This document shows positions 1 through 9,337 of a DNA stretch of 64,000 nucleotides, one piece after another (the first letter of the stretch is position 1; every line of letters starts with the position of its first letter). Under the pieces are notes generated by a model. It was not told where the DNA came from. It saw only the letters and a program-made list of their open reading frames with translations, and ran no database searches. The DNA lies in assembly GCF_021389955.1 (NCBI RefSeq), contig NZ_CP089980.1:3653001-3717000 (forward strand). Reading direction: 5' to 3'. The stretch is from Fulvivirga maritima (GTDB lineage: Bacteria > Bacteroidota > Bacteroidia > Cytophagales > Cyclobacteriaceae). A program made the translations under genes and the position numbers.

Positions 1-1442
1 AGATTCATCCTTATAATAATGCCCCAGAACTTACAGATGATGTAAAAGGGGTGATTTTTTCAGGAAGCCCCTGTTCAGTAAGGCAGGAAAATGCACCTGA
101 GGTAGACATAGATGCTTATTGTGGAAACGTGCCTGTATTGGGCGTTTGCTACGGAGCACAACTTATGGCTCAAAAAGGAGGAGGTAACGTATTACCTTCT
201 GAAATACGTGAATACGGAAGAGCTAAGCTCAGTAAGGTAGATCAACATAACGAGTTGATGAAAGAAATCTCTATAGACTCTCAAGTGTGGATGTCTCATG
301 GCGATACTATTTCAGAACTGCCAGAAAATTTTTCAATTATTGCCAGTACCCCTTCAGTAAAAGTAGCAGCTTTTAAGAAGGAAGGTGAGCAGACCTATGG
401 CATACAATTCCACCCAGAAGTAACGCACAGTACTGATGGGAAAAGAGTGTTAAGAAACTTTGTAGTTCATATTTGTGGATGCGAGCAAAGTTGGACCCCT
501 GATATCTTTGTGGAGAGCACAGTAACCTCTTTAAAAGAAAAACTCGGTGATGATAAGGTAGTGTTAGGCCTTTCTGGTGGAGTGGATTCATCAGTGGCGG
601 CTGTACTTATACATCAAGCTATTGGTAGTAATCTGCATTGTATTTTTGTAGATAATGGATTGCTTAGAAAGAATGAGTTTGAAGACGTATTGGACTCTTA
701 TAAGCACATGGGGCTAAACGTAAAGGGAGTTGATGCCAAAGATAAATTTTACACGGCCTTAGAAGGGCTCACAGATCCTGAAGCTAAAAGAAAGGCCATT
801 GGTAAAGTGTTTATTGATGTTTTTGATGAAGAAGCACATAAAATACAGGATGTAAAATGGCTCGGTCAGGGTACTATTTATCCTGATGTGATAGAGTCAG
901 TATCAGTAAATGGCCCTTCAGTAACTATAAAATCACACCATAACGTAGGAGGCTTACCTGATTATATGAAACTCAAGGTGGTAGAGCCTCTCAATACACT
1001 ATTTAAAGATGAAGTACGTTTGGTAGGTAAGACCTTGGAGATTGATCAATCTATTTTGGGGAGACACCCTTTCCCTGGGCCAGGATTAGGTATCCGTATT
1101 CTTGGGGACATCACTCCGGAAAAGGTACACATTTTGCAGGAAGTTGATCATATTTTTGTCAATGGTCTTAAAAAGGCCGGTTTATATGATGATGTATGGC
1201 AGGCAGGAGCCATGTTATTACCTATTCAATCTGTAGGGGTAATGGGAGATGAGCGTACCTATGAACGTGTAGTAAGCCTTCGTGCTGTAACCAGCGTAGA
1301 TGGTATGACTGCCGACTGGTGCCATTTGCCTTATGAGTTTCTTGCAGATGTATCAAATGAGATAATTAATACCGTGAAAGGTGTTAATAGAGTAGTGTAT
1401 GATATTAGTTCTAAACCCCCAGCCACTATTGAGTGGGAATAA
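1..1442 (+). CDS. guaA: GMP synthase (glutamine-hydrolysing), 5' end outside window
   Basis: Converts XMP to GMP using ATP and glutamine, the last step of guanine nucleotide synthesis in the cytoplasm. The reading frame is open from the first bases of the window, so the true start lies upstream; the first in-frame ATG at 51 is internal. Class I glutamine amidotransferase domain: nucleophile Cys in GVCYGAQ (codon 148-150) and the His/Glu pair in QFHPEV near 410-425. The ATP-pyrophosphatase P-loop SGGVDSS sits near 574-594, and the C-terminal dimerisation domain ends with the usual KPPATIEWE. All catalytic motifs inside the window are intact. The next gene starts 7 bp after the stop, so the two are probably cotranscribed. 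Confidence 0.97.
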   Translation, partial: IHPYNNAPELTDDVKGVIFSGSPCSVRQENAPEVDIDAYCGNVPVLGVCYGAQLMAQKGGGNVLPSEIREYGRAKLSKVDQHNELMKEISIDSQVWMSHGDTISELPENFSIIASTPSVKVAAFKKEGEQTYGIQFHPEVTHSTDGKRVLRNFVVHICGCEQSWTPDIFVESTVTSLKEKLGDDKVVLGLSGGVDSSVAAVLIHQAIGSNLHCIFVDNGLLRKNEFEDVLDSYKHMGLNVKGVDAKDKFYTALEGLTDPEAKRKAIGKVFIDVFDEEAHKIQDVKWLGQGTIYPDVIESVSVNGPSVTIKSHHNVGGLPDYMKLKVVEPLNTLFKDEVRLVGKTLEIDQSILGRHPFPGPGLGIRILGDITPEKVHILQEVDHIFVNGLKKAGLYDDVWQAGAMLLPIQSVGVMGDERTYERVVSLRAVTSVDGMTADWCHLPYEFLADVSNEIINTVKGVNRVVYDISSKPPATIEWE

Positions 1443-1449
1443 GCAAACA

Positions 1450-3189
1450 ATGAATTATAAAAAACTATTACTTGTAGTCGGGCTTTTACTATCGATTAAT
1501 TTCCTCTATGCGCAGGAAAGTAAGCAGCAGCAATACCTGAATGCTAAAAGCCTCTTTAACCAGGAAAGTTACAACCTGGCTATGGAAGCTTTTAAGCCGC
1601 TGATGAAAAGATCAGAGGATAATCCTTTTGCTGAATATGCTTCCTTTTATTATGCTCTAGCAGCTTATAACCAGGGGTATGTGCCCATGGCTAAAAACAT
1701 GTTATTGCAGATAAAAGAACGCTTTCCTAAATGGTCTAAAACCAATGAGGTGAAATATTGGTTAGGCAAAATCTATATGGAGAGTAAAGAATATAATCAA
1801 GCTATCACCATTCTTGATGATATTAATGATCGCTCTTTTAATGAAGATATAGATAACCTTAAGTTCTATTATTTAGAGCAGATTGAAGAGGTAGAAAATG
1901 TAAAGCAGCTTCACGAAAATCATAAAGATGATAAAGTACTGGGAGAGGTGCTGGCAAAAAAGATTGCAGCACAGTCATTAGTCAATCAGGATCAGAAGCT
2001 TCTGGCCGAGCTGGTTAAAAAGTTTGATCTCAATGCCGCTGATTACCAGACTATCATAGATGAGAAGCCGGTGTTCAAAGAAAAATATAGAGTAGCAGTG
2101 CTTTTCCCATTTTTAATGGATAGGCTTGCTCCTAATGACAGACCGAAAGTTAATCAGTTAGTACTTGACCTTTATGATGGCATAAGGTTCGCCTTAGATA
2201 CACTGCGAGAGCAAGGAATAAAAGTAGAAGTTTACGCATATGATACAGAGCGCAGTAAAGCATCAACCAAAAAGATTCTGGAAAAGGAAGAACTAAAAAG
2301 CATGGACTTAATTATAGGGCCATTGTTTGCTGAGCCTAGAGAGTTAGTGCAAGAGTTCTCTTTTCAATATAAAATCAATATGATCAATCCGCTATCATCA
2401 GAGGCAGATGTAGTGGGTAAAAATCCTTATTCTTTCTTATTTAATCCTAGTAATGAGACTATAGGAAGAAAAACGGCTGAGTATGTAAGCAAACATGCAC
2501 GCAATAATACAGGTTTGATTATATATGGTGAAACATCACAAGATTCTGCTGTAGCCATGGCTTATAAGCAAAAAATTCAAAGTGAAGGTTTCAATATTAT
2601 AGCTACTAAAAGGGTAGAGAAAGATGATACCAGGCAAATATTAGATATGCTGGTAAATAGAGGTAAAATAGGTGGTGGCCCTGAAGAAGAAGCTATTTAT
2701 AGAATTAAGGAAGATAGTGTAGGGCACATATTTGTAGCTTCTACCAATGAACTGATTTCTTCTAAAGTAATTAGTGCAGTACAAACCAGGGGTGATTCTA
2801 TAATGGTTGTAGCTTCTGCTGATTGGTTGAAAATGTCAGTAGTAGGATATGATGTTTATGAGAAACTAGGAGCAGCTTTATTTGCCCCATTATATGTAAA
2901 TACTGATAAGCCTGAGTACATCAGGTTTAGAGAAGATTATATTTCAAAACACAGAGTAGTTCCTTCTCAATATGCCAGCATAGGTTATGAGATGATGTTA
3001 TTCCTGGGTGAAAGCCTTAATAAATACGGGAGGTATTTTCAAACAGGATGGGATAAAAACGAGTTTATACCAGGTTATCTGACTCCTGGTTTTAGTTATT
3101 CTAACACTCAGGATAATAGTATAGTACCTATATTAAACTTTGGCCCGGAAGGAGTAGATGTAATATACGAACTAGACGAAAAAGAATGA
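1450..3189 (+). CDS. LpoA-like TPR plus type 1 periplasmic-binding protein
   Basis: About 579 residues, exported. The ATG at 1450 is chosen because it is followed at once by a Sec signal peptide ([22 protein letters not shown]); an in-frame ATG further upstream lies inside guaA and would bury the signal. Residues about 25-190 look like TPR-type helical repeats ([16 protein letters not shown]). Residues about 210-570 resemble the type 1 periplasmic ligand-binding fold ([14 protein letters not shown], then INPLSSEA). This combination is the layout of LpoA, a penicillin-binding-protein activator, and of branched-chain amino-acid binding proteins; an envelope role is more likely than transport because no ABC genes are nearby. 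Its stop overlaps the hemL start by 4 bp (ATGA), so translation is probably coupled. Confidence 0.75.
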   Translation: MNYKKLLLVVGLLLSINFLYAQESKQQQYLNAKSLFNQESYNLAMEAFKPLMKRSEDNPFAEYASFYYALAAYNQGYVPMAKNMLLQIKERFPKWSKTNEVKYWLGKIYMESKEYNQAITILDDINDRSFNEDIDNLKFYYLEQIEEVENVKQLHENHKDDKVLGEVLAKKIAAQSLVNQDQKLLAELVKKFDLNAADYQTIIDEKPVFKEKYRVAVLFPFLMDRLAPNDRPKVNQLVLDLYDGIRFALDTLREQGIKVEVYAYDTERSKASTKKILEKEELKSMDLIIGPLFAEPRELVQEFSFQYKINMINPLSSEADVVGKNPYSFLFNPSNETIGRKTAEYVSKHARNNTGLIIYGETSQDSAVAMAYKQKIQSEGFNIIATKRVEKDDTRQILDMLVNRGKIGGGPEEEAIYRIKEDSVGHIFVASTNELISSKVISAVQTRGDSIMVVASADWLKMSVVGYDVYEKLGAALFAPLYVNTDKPEYIRFREDYISKHRVVPSQYASIGYEMMLFLGESLNKYGRYFQTGWDKNEFIPGYLTPGFSYSNTQDNSIVPILNFGPEGVDVIYELDEKE

Positions 3190-4475
3190 AGATAGAAACT
3201 AGCAAATCACTATTTAATAAAGCACAAAATTTTATACCCGGAGGGGTAAACTCTCCGGTAAGAGCATTTAAATCAGTAGGAGGAGATCCTCTATTCATCA
3301 AGTCTGCAAAAGGCGCTTACATGTATGATGCTGATGGTAATGGCTATATAGACATGATTAACTCATGGGGGCCTATGATTCTTGGGCACGCTCATGAAGA
3401 AATAGGAGCCGCAGTGGTAGAAGCTGTTAAAACTTCTCTATCATTCGGAGCGCCTACTAAAGCGGAAATAGATATAGCTGAGCTTATTTGTGAATTGTTT
3501 CCTTCAGTAGAAAAAGTGCGAATGGTAAACTCAGGTACTGAAGCTACCATGTCAGCCATACGCCTTGCCAGGGGCTATACTGATAGAGAGAAGATTATCA
3601 AGTTCGAAGGGTGTTATCACGGCCATGGTGATTCTTTTTTGATAGCTGCCGGAAGTGGTGCAGCTACTATGGGGGTACCTAACAGCCCCGGAGTAACTGA
3701 GGGAGTGGCTAAGGATACACTTACAGCTCCTTATAATGATTTGGAAGCGGTTAAAAACCTTATAGAAAGTAATATTGATAACATAGCGGCTATTATATTA
3801 GAACCTGTAGCGGGCAATATGGGCTGTATTACGCCTAAAGAAGGTTATCTTCAAGGTCTAAGACAGCTATGTGATGAACATGGTATTATTCTGATCTTTG
3901 ATGAAGTAATGACTGGCTTCAGGCTGTCTCAAGGGGGTGCGCAAGAGCTTTTTAACGTATCAGCTGACCTTACCACTATGGGAAAAATCATAGGAGGAGG
4001 AATGCCTGTAGGTGCTTATGGCGGTAAAAAGGAAATAATGGAGTACGTCTCGCCAGTGGGGCCGGTTTACCAGGCAGGTACGCTGTCAGGTAATCCTGTG
4101 GCTATGGCTGCTGGTTATGCCATGCTTAGCCATCTTAAGTCGCACCCAGAGCTGTATACGCAATTGGAAAATACCACCAAGCAGATAAAAGAAGGTTTTG
4201 AAGCTAATCTCTCTAAGCTGGGATTAAATTATACTATCAACCAGATAGGCTCTATGATTAGCCTGTTTTTCTCTGATAAAGAAATTACAGACTTTGAAAC
4301 GGCTAAAACATCTGATACTGAGCTTTTTGGTAAGTACTTCAGAGGTATGTTAAATGAAGGTATTTACCTGGCTCCATCTCAGTTTGAAACCTTATTTGTT
4401 TCAGCCGTTATTACTGATGATTTAGTGGATAAAATAGTGGAAGCTAACTTTAAAGTGCTTCAGGCTATTCACTAA
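3186..4475 (+). CDS. hemL: Glutamate-1-semialdehyde 2,1-aminomutase
   Basis: PLP enzyme that converts glutamate-1-semialdehyde to 5-aminolevulinate in the C5 route to haem. 429 residues, the usual family length. Motifs: N-terminal [29 protein letters not shown] around the PLP phosphate site, DEVMTGFR, and the Schiff-base lysine in [10 protein letters not shown] (Lys267), followed by [13 protein letters not shown]. Start overlaps the previous stop by 4 bp. The 3' end overlaps the convergent DUF3667 gene by 4 bp, so no separate terminator is present. No other haem genes are in the window. Confidence 0.97.
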   Translation: MKIETSKSLFNKAQNFIPGGVNSPVRAFKSVGGDPLFIKSAKGAYMYDADGNGYIDMINSWGPMILGHAHEEIGAAVVEAVKTSLSFGAPTKAEIDIAELICELFPSVEKVRMVNSGTEATMSAIRLARGYTDREKIIKFEGCYHGHGDSFLIAAGSGAATMGVPNSPGVTEGVAKDTLTAPYNDLEAVKNLIESNIDNIAAIILEPVAGNMGCITPKEGYLQGLRQLCDEHGIILIFDEVMTGFRLSQGGAQELFNVSADLTTMGKIIGGGMPVGAYGGKKEIMEYVSPVGPVYQAGTLSGNPVAMAAGYAMLSHLKSHPELYTQLENTTKQIKEGFEANLSKLGLNYTINQIGSMISLFFSDKEITDFETAKTSDTELFGKYFRGMLNEGIYLAPSQFETLFVSAVITDDLVDKIVEANFKVLQAIH

Positions 4476-5695
4476 AATAGTAATAGAGAGATTAAAGCTT
4501 CGGATGTTAAAAACAAGCATATGAAAGTGCAGTACATCCAGCCTGTAATTATAAATTTCATAAAGGTCTTAGCCCAGTGTTGTTTATAGACTCTTAGATA
4601 TGAAATATAGGCATATACTGCCATCCACACAAAGCTAATTGTTATCAGTATATTATCAGTGCTACTTGGCATATCTGTACTGATAACAATTAGTATCACT
4701 ATCCCATAAATAAAATAAGCGAAAGCATGCAGGTAAAGGCTGAGAATCAGGTGTTTGATGTATAGCTGATGCCTTCTTATGTAAAGCAATTTTAAGATAG
4801 CCGCGAAAATAGGTACCAATAATAACATCATTATAGGCAAATTGCTAAGTATATATAAATAGGCTCCTTCCGGGTTTCTTTTAAACCTTATGGTTTGTAT
4901 AGAAATACGTCTCTGGAAGCCAGATAAGTTATCAAGCTTCATAGAGTCTAAAATTGCTTCATCAGAATATTGCTTTTCGTATTTAAGGTCTTCTATAAGC
5001 TTCCAGTCCAGTGGAGGTATGATAAAAGATTTATTTTTTCTGGATTTGCGCGAAGTGGAGTCAGCTAAAGTTGTAGTAGACTCAGTAATCAGAGAATCCA
5101 AAGAGGTGTTTGAAGAATCAGGAGATATAAGGCCAAGTTTTTGTTGAGCATCTTCACTCAGCTTACTCTTTAAAGTAGATATCTGCTCTGCTGTTAGCCC
5201 CTGATTAATTGCATCCTTAAAGTCTTCCAAGTCGTCAGATTTTACTTTACTCAATATGGAGTCTATTTCTTGTTCAGATAAATTATCCTGAAGCGCCTTT
5301 CGCGTAGTTCTGCCTAAATCTTCTACATCCCTAAGAGCTATTTTTGAGTCCCCACTATCAAAATCACCAATTCCTTCTTTTTTTGCAGCTTTGGTAAGTA
5401 CAAAAAAGAAAAATATGCTCAGGATAAGATAAAGCCTTAGTGGGTGAGAATAAGAAGCCCTTTTTCCTTCAATGTACTTGGTTGTAAGTTTACCAGGTTT
5501 AATGAAAAATGGTATAATGGTCTTTACAAACTTAGAATCTAGCGCAAAATAGGTGTTGAAGAAATCGCCTAAAAGTGTTTTTAAAGATACACTGTTGTTA
5601 GTGTTTTCTTGCCCACATTGAGGGCAATAATTATATACCTGATCTAAAGATGCTCCGCAATTCGGACACTGGCTCGTCTTTCTTCTTATTCTCAT
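4472..5695 (-). CDS. DUF3667-type zinc-ribbon membrane protein
   Basis: 407 residues. An N-terminal zinc ribbon with two Cys pairs (CPNCG and CPQCG, residues about 10-29) is followed by a conserved stretch ([27 protein letters not shown] cut here into its core [14 protein letters not shown]), then a first membrane segment near residues 85-105. A long acidic, Ser/Leu-rich soluble stretch (about 115-260) comes next, and a cluster of hydrophobic segments fills the C-terminal third. This is the pattern of DUF3667 proteins, common in Bacteroidota and of unknown function. Monocistronic on the minus strand, convergent with hemL. Confidence 0.75.
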   Translation of the reverse strand: MRIRRKTSQCPNCGASLDQVYNYCPQCGQENTNNSVSLKTLLGDFFNTYFALDSKFVKTIIPFFIKPGKLTTKYIEGKRASYSHPLRLYLILSIFFFFVLTKAAKKEGIGDFDSGDSKIALRDVEDLGRTTRKALQDNLSEQEIDSILSKVKSDDLEDFKDAINQGLTAEQISTLKSKLSEDAQQKLGLISPDSSNTSLDSLITESTTTLADSTSRKSRKNKSFIIPPLDWKLIEDLKYEKQYSDEAILDSMKLDNLSGFQRRISIQTIRFKRNPEGAYLYILSNLPIMMLLLVPIFAAILKLLYIRRHQLYIKHLILSLYLHAFAYFIYGIVILIVISTDMPSSTDNILITISFVWMAVYAYISYLRVYKQHWAKTFMKFIITGWMYCTFICLFLTSEALISLLLF

Positions 5696-5938
5696 GTTTC
5701 CAAGTTTGCCGGAAAACTATTAAAAAATACATATTAAACATATATTTGAGCGGTTAAAATGTGTTTTACTTGTTACCTTTTACGTGCTTTTTACTATTAA
5801 TGCTTATATTGTTGTCTGGTAGGAGGTTACAAGGGCGCGTTTTTAATTATTGTTATAGGAGCTAAGACAATTTTTGTTATTTTTATAACTTTATTTTAAT
5901 TGCCATTTCGAAGAGCTATTTTTTTAATACTATTAACC

Positions 5939-6979
5939 GTGAAGAAATTCCATATTTTTTTAGTGCTTTTTGTTTTCTGTGTGGTTAGTCAGAACTATGC
6001 TCAGAGCAGAAAGGATAACCAACCTGTAACGTATGAAGAGTTATATGATGAACCTTATGCAATAAACAAGTTATTCGTACAATTTCAGCCTGTTTATGGG
6101 GAATTATGGAAAGCTAATATCAATGCCGGTTTCGGATTAGAAGCTACCTATTTCTGGAAGGAAAAGATGACCTTTAGAGCTCATGCCAGAAAAACATACG
6201 CTCAGTCATTTGATCTTACTAGAGATATTGCTGAAAACATGATTGAAGATAATAGTAATCTTCGAGCAGTTCCTAGAATTCATAATTTTTATGAGGTTGG
6301 AGCTACTTATCATATTAAAGATTTTGAAGAAAGCTCTAAGACCAAAATGTTCCTTTATAGAAAAAGTTATAAAGGAGATAAATGGGCGGCCAGAGTGCCT
6401 TTGAATGCTGAAATTCCCTGTAAAGTAAGAAAAATATACGGAGCCAGATTAGGTGGGATGTTTTTTGATACTGCAGTAGATATTAATAGAGTGCTAGATG
6501 CTCAGGATATGACTATAAATGAAGCTTTCGGAGAAGAATTTCCGGCCCAACGTGAGAATGACATGGGCGAAATGGAGGAGACTTCAATTTTCTCTGGAGT
6601 AGATGTTAAAGGCGCATACATAGGAGGGTCCATGACTTGGATTAGAAATGTGGCTGTAGACTTTGATAATAAATATCAGGAAGGGGTGGATGATTTAATA
6701 TTAACAGCCTTTTTTGATATACTGATAGCTCCTGCTATTACTGTAGATGATATTGTATACGGTGCCAATTCTTATTCTGCTGATAACTTAGAAACCTCTA
6801 TGCTTGGCTGGAGATTAGGTATTGACGGTAAATTTAACAGAACTTTAAGCTGGGGATACGGCGGTGAAGTAGGGATGAGACCAGGTCTTAAAGGTCAAGG
6901 ATTCTATGCGCTTATAAAAGTGAGTTTCCCTGTGTTCAGTACTAACCTTGAATATTCAGTAGAAGCATTCGGTAAGTAA
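5939..6979 (+). CDS. Secreted, probably outer-membrane beta-rich protein of unknown function
   Basis: About 346 residues from the GTG at 5939, chosen because it opens a clean signal peptide (MKKFHIFLVLFVFCVVSQNYAQ); an in-frame TTG at 5900 would only add a second hydrophobic stretch. The mature part has alternating aromatic/hydrophobic strands (ANINAGFGLEATYFW, FYEVGATYHI, WGYGGEVGMRPG) suggestive of a small beta-barrel or beta-sandwich. I do not recognise a named family, and the C-terminus lacks a classical final Phe. It stands alone, preceded by about 240 bp of AT-rich intergenic DNA and followed by a strong terminator. Confidence 0.6.
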   Translation: MKKFHIFLVLFVFCVVSQNYAQSRKDNQPVTYEELYDEPYAINKLFVQFQPVYGELWKANINAGFGLEATYFWKEKMTFRAHARKTYAQSFDLTRDIAENMIEDNSNLRAVPRIHNFYEVGATYHIKDFEESSKTKMFLYRKSYKGDKWAARVPLNAEIPCKVRKIYGARLGGMFFDTAVDINRVLDAQDMTINEAFGEEFPAQRENDMGEMEETSIFSGVDVKGAYIGGSMTWIRNVAVDFDNKYQEGVDDLILTAFFDILIAPAITVDDIVYGANSYSADNLETSMLGWRLGIDGKFNRTLSWGYGGEVGMRPGLKGQGFYALIKVSFPVFSTNLEYSVEAFGK

Positions 6980-7000
6980 TTTCAAAAAAATATTATTATA

Positions 7001-7032
7001 AAAAAACCGATACGTGAGTATCGGTTTTTTTT
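7001..7032 (+). terminator. Rho-independent terminator
   Basis: Perfect hairpin AAAAACCGATAC / GTATCGGTTTTT with a GTGA loop and a run of T, 21 bp after the stop of the secreted-protein gene that ends at 6979. Confidence 0.9.
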
Positions 7033-7106
7033 ATGCCCTCTTTTTGCTAGGAAATATTTGAAAATTTATTTACCCTGCATTTCAATGTGCTTTAAATTAA
7101 TGAGTT

Positions 7107-7427
7107 ATGGAGAGACTGGCTTCATGGTTAAATGTTAGAGCTATAAGGAAGAGTGCTCTGATAGGTGCAGTAATAGGCTTTTTAGTAATCACAGTATTTT
7201 TTGTAGTAGGTGGTGGCTGGGAACTGACTTTTAGGGTTTGGTTTCCAACACTCACAGTTACTATAGGAGGCCTTTCCGGAGGGATATTTTATGGTTTAAT
7301 GTACTTTATTAGAAGGAAAGGAGGCTGGATTATGGTATTCATTAATATCCTCAGTGTCATTGTGTTTGTAATTGCCCTATGGCTTAGTTCAGTAGCGGGT
7401 TTTGCAGTAACAGGAGATTGGAATTAA
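7107..7427 (+). CDS. Small three-helix membrane protein
   Basis: 106 residues, unknown. Three hydrophobic segments (about residues 18-36, 46-68 and 75-98) separated by short basic loops (YFIRRKGGW). The N-terminus is basic (MERLASWLNVRAIRKS), which fits a cytoplasmic N-terminus. It lies between a terminator and hutI, 79 bp before the hutI start, and could share a transcript with it. No family is recognised. Confidence 0.5.
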   Translation: MERLASWLNVRAIRKSALIGAVIGFLVITVFFVVGGGWELTFRVWFPTLTVTIGGLSGGIFYGLMYFIRRKGGWIMVFINILSVIVFVIALWLSSVAGFAVTGDWN

Positions 7428-7506
7428 TACCATTTATTAGTCATGGATGGTTATAAGATTTTCTTATGATTCGGCAGGTTATGTTTTTACTGTTATTTTT
7501 ACATTC

Positions 7507-8751
7507 ATGGATATTTTAATAAAGAACATAAAGCAATTGGTACAGATACGGTCTCAGAGTCCGAAATGGGTGGCTGGTAAGGATATGGCTGAGCTTCCTG
7601 TGTTAGATAATGCCTATTTATATATTAAAAATGGCCTTATTTCTGATTATGGAGTGATGAGTGATCTGCCTCAATTGACTCCGGATAAGGAGATAGATGC
7701 TACTAATAAGTTTGTGTTTCCCTCTTTTGTTGATTCTCATACTCATTTGGTGTATGCGGCCAGTAGAGAAGAAGAATTTGTAGATAAAATTAAGGGGTTA
7801 AGTTATCAGGAGATCGCCGCAAAAGGTGGGGGCATTTTAAATTCAGCCAAAAAATTACAGCAGACAAGTGAAGAAGAGCTACTGGAGCGTGCTTTGAAAC
7901 GTGCTTGGGAAGTGATTGGTTTTGGTACCGGAGCTATAGAAATAAAAAGTGGTTACGGCCTTACACTGAATGATGAGCTGAAAATGCTGAGAGTAGCTAA
8001 GCGCATTGGAGAAGAGACTCCACTTACGGTTAAAACCACTTTTCTCGGTGCTCATGCCTTTCCAAAAGAATATAGCCGTAAAGAATACATCAAGCTGATT
8101 AAAGAGGAAATGATACCGGCTGTGGCGGAGGAGCGTTTGGCTGATTATATAGATGCATTTTGTGAAGAGGGCTTTTTTACCGTAGAGGAAACGGAAGATA
8201 TCATGGAAGCGGGTAAGGCTTATGGCTTAGTACCTAAAATACATGCTAACCAGCTGAGTATCTCTGGTGGAGTGCAGGTAGGTGTTAAAACTGGAGCTAT
8301 TAGTGTAGATCACCTGGAGGCTATGGGTGATGCTGAAATTGATGCCCTTAAAGGAACTGAGGTAATGCCTACCTTATTGCCGGGAGCCGCTTTTTATTTA
8401 GGAACCAGTTTTCCGCCAGCAAGAGATATGCTTAAGGCTGGTCTTCCGTTAGCTTTAGCTACTGATTATAACCCGGGGAGTGCTCCTTGTGGTAAAATGC
8501 CTTTTATGCTTTCTTTAGCCTGCATTAAAATGAAAATGACTCCTGAAGAAGCCATTAATGCAGCTACCATAAACACCGCTTATGCCATTGATCTGGCAGA
8601 TACACATGGCTCTATTACTAAAGGAAAAATAGCCAATGTATTTATTTCATCAGAAATGCCGTCATACAGTTATATGCCTTATTCTTTCGGTGCTAACCTT
8701 ATAGAGCAGGTAATATTGAATGGCGAAGTAATAGAACCGGGACAAAAGTAG
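7507..8751 (+). CDS. hutI: Imidazolonepropionase
   Basis: Hydrolyses 4-imidazolone-5-propanoate to N-formimidoyl-glutamate, third step of histidine degradation. The ATG at 7507 gives 414 residues, matching the family; earlier in-frame codons add an unconserved hydrophobic leader. Amidohydrolase metal and substrate motifs are present: DSHTHLVYA, EIKSGYGLT, TFLGAHAFP, KIHANQLS, SVDHLEAM, and ATDYNPGSAPC. No hutH, hutU or hutG is visible beside it, so the pathway genes are scattered. Confidence 0.95.
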   Translation: MDILIKNIKQLVQIRSQSPKWVAGKDMAELPVLDNAYLYIKNGLISDYGVMSDLPQLTPDKEIDATNKFVFPSFVDSHTHLVYAASREEEFVDKIKGLSYQEIAAKGGGILNSAKKLQQTSEEELLERALKRAWEVIGFGTGAIEIKSGYGLTLNDELKMLRVAKRIGEETPLTVKTTFLGAHAFPKEYSRKEYIKLIKEEMIPAVAEERLADYIDAFCEEGFFTVEETEDIMEAGKAYGLVPKIHANQLSISGGVQVGVKTGAISVDHLEAMGDAEIDALKGTEVMPTLLPGAAFYLGTSFPPARDMLKAGLPLALATDYNPGSAPCGKMPFMLSLACIKMKMTPEEAINAATINTAYAIDLADTHGSITKGKIANVFISSEMPSYSYMPYSFGANLIEQVILNGEVIEPGQK

Positions 8752-8763
8752 ATTTTAAGTCAG

Positions 8764-8821
8764 ATTGAGGTATCTCGAAACCTTAATATTTTGTATAAGT
8801 ACAAATTTCGAGTGCCTCAAT
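8764..8821. repeat. Imperfect inverted repeat between hutI and osmC-like gene
   Basis: Arms ATTGAGG-TAT-CTCGAAA and TTTCGAG-TG-CCTCAAT pair over 14 bp with a small internal loop and a 25-base AT-rich centre. It sits between two convergent genes and may act as a bidirectional terminator, although no T-run follows on either strand; an operator is the alternative. Confidence 0.4.
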
Positions 8822-8849
8822 GTGACATTCAATAATTACGTAACTACTT

Positions 8850-9254
8850 TTAAGACTGCTCAATTACTTTAGTGTCAAATGTAATATCTGCTTTTAGCGA
8901 AGAGGCAACAGAGCAGTATTTCTCAAGGCTCAGTTTGGTAGCTTTATATAATTCTTCGTTATTGGCATCAGGAGAAACTAATGTAAACAGCAAGTGAATG
9001 TTAGTGAAGTACTTTGGTGCTTCTTCTCTTCTTGTACCTTCGGCTTCTATAATAAGATCAACCAATGTTTTTCTACGTTTCTTTATTACTAAAGCAATTT
9101 CTACTGCTATGCATCCTGTTAAAGCAGAGAGAACTAACTGCATAGGTGATTGGTCAGTTTTTCCACTATCTTTCATATCTATTTTTACTTTCTGACCCTC
9201 TTCAGTAGAGGCTTCATATTCGTAATCAGAGATATATTTGGTTGTTATTTTCAT
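8850..9254 (-). CDS. OsmC family peroxiredoxin-like protein
   Basis: 134 residues. OsmC/Ohr fold with both redox cysteines in the expected contexts: LSALTGCIAVEIALVIKKRR region (written here as TGCIAVEIAL) and LEKYCSVASSL near the C-terminus. Such proteins reduce organic hydroperoxides by a thiol mechanism. The sequence is of the general OsmC/YhfA type rather than Ohr; a clear Ohr is found at 60966. Monocistronic, convergent with hutI. Confidence 0.85.
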   Translation of the reverse strand: MKITTKYISDYEYEASTEEGQKVKIDMKDSGKTDQSPMQLVLSALTGCIAVEIALVIKKRRKTLVDLIIEAEGTRREEAPKYFTNIHLLFTLVSPDANNEELYKATKLSLEKYCSVASSLKADITFDTKVIEQS

Positions 9255-9337
9255 AATTATTTAGCTTTTAAGCTCACAAAGATGCTAAAAAATGAGGATT
9301 GACCAGCAAGATCTGAGCAGTAAAACATCTTCAAGGC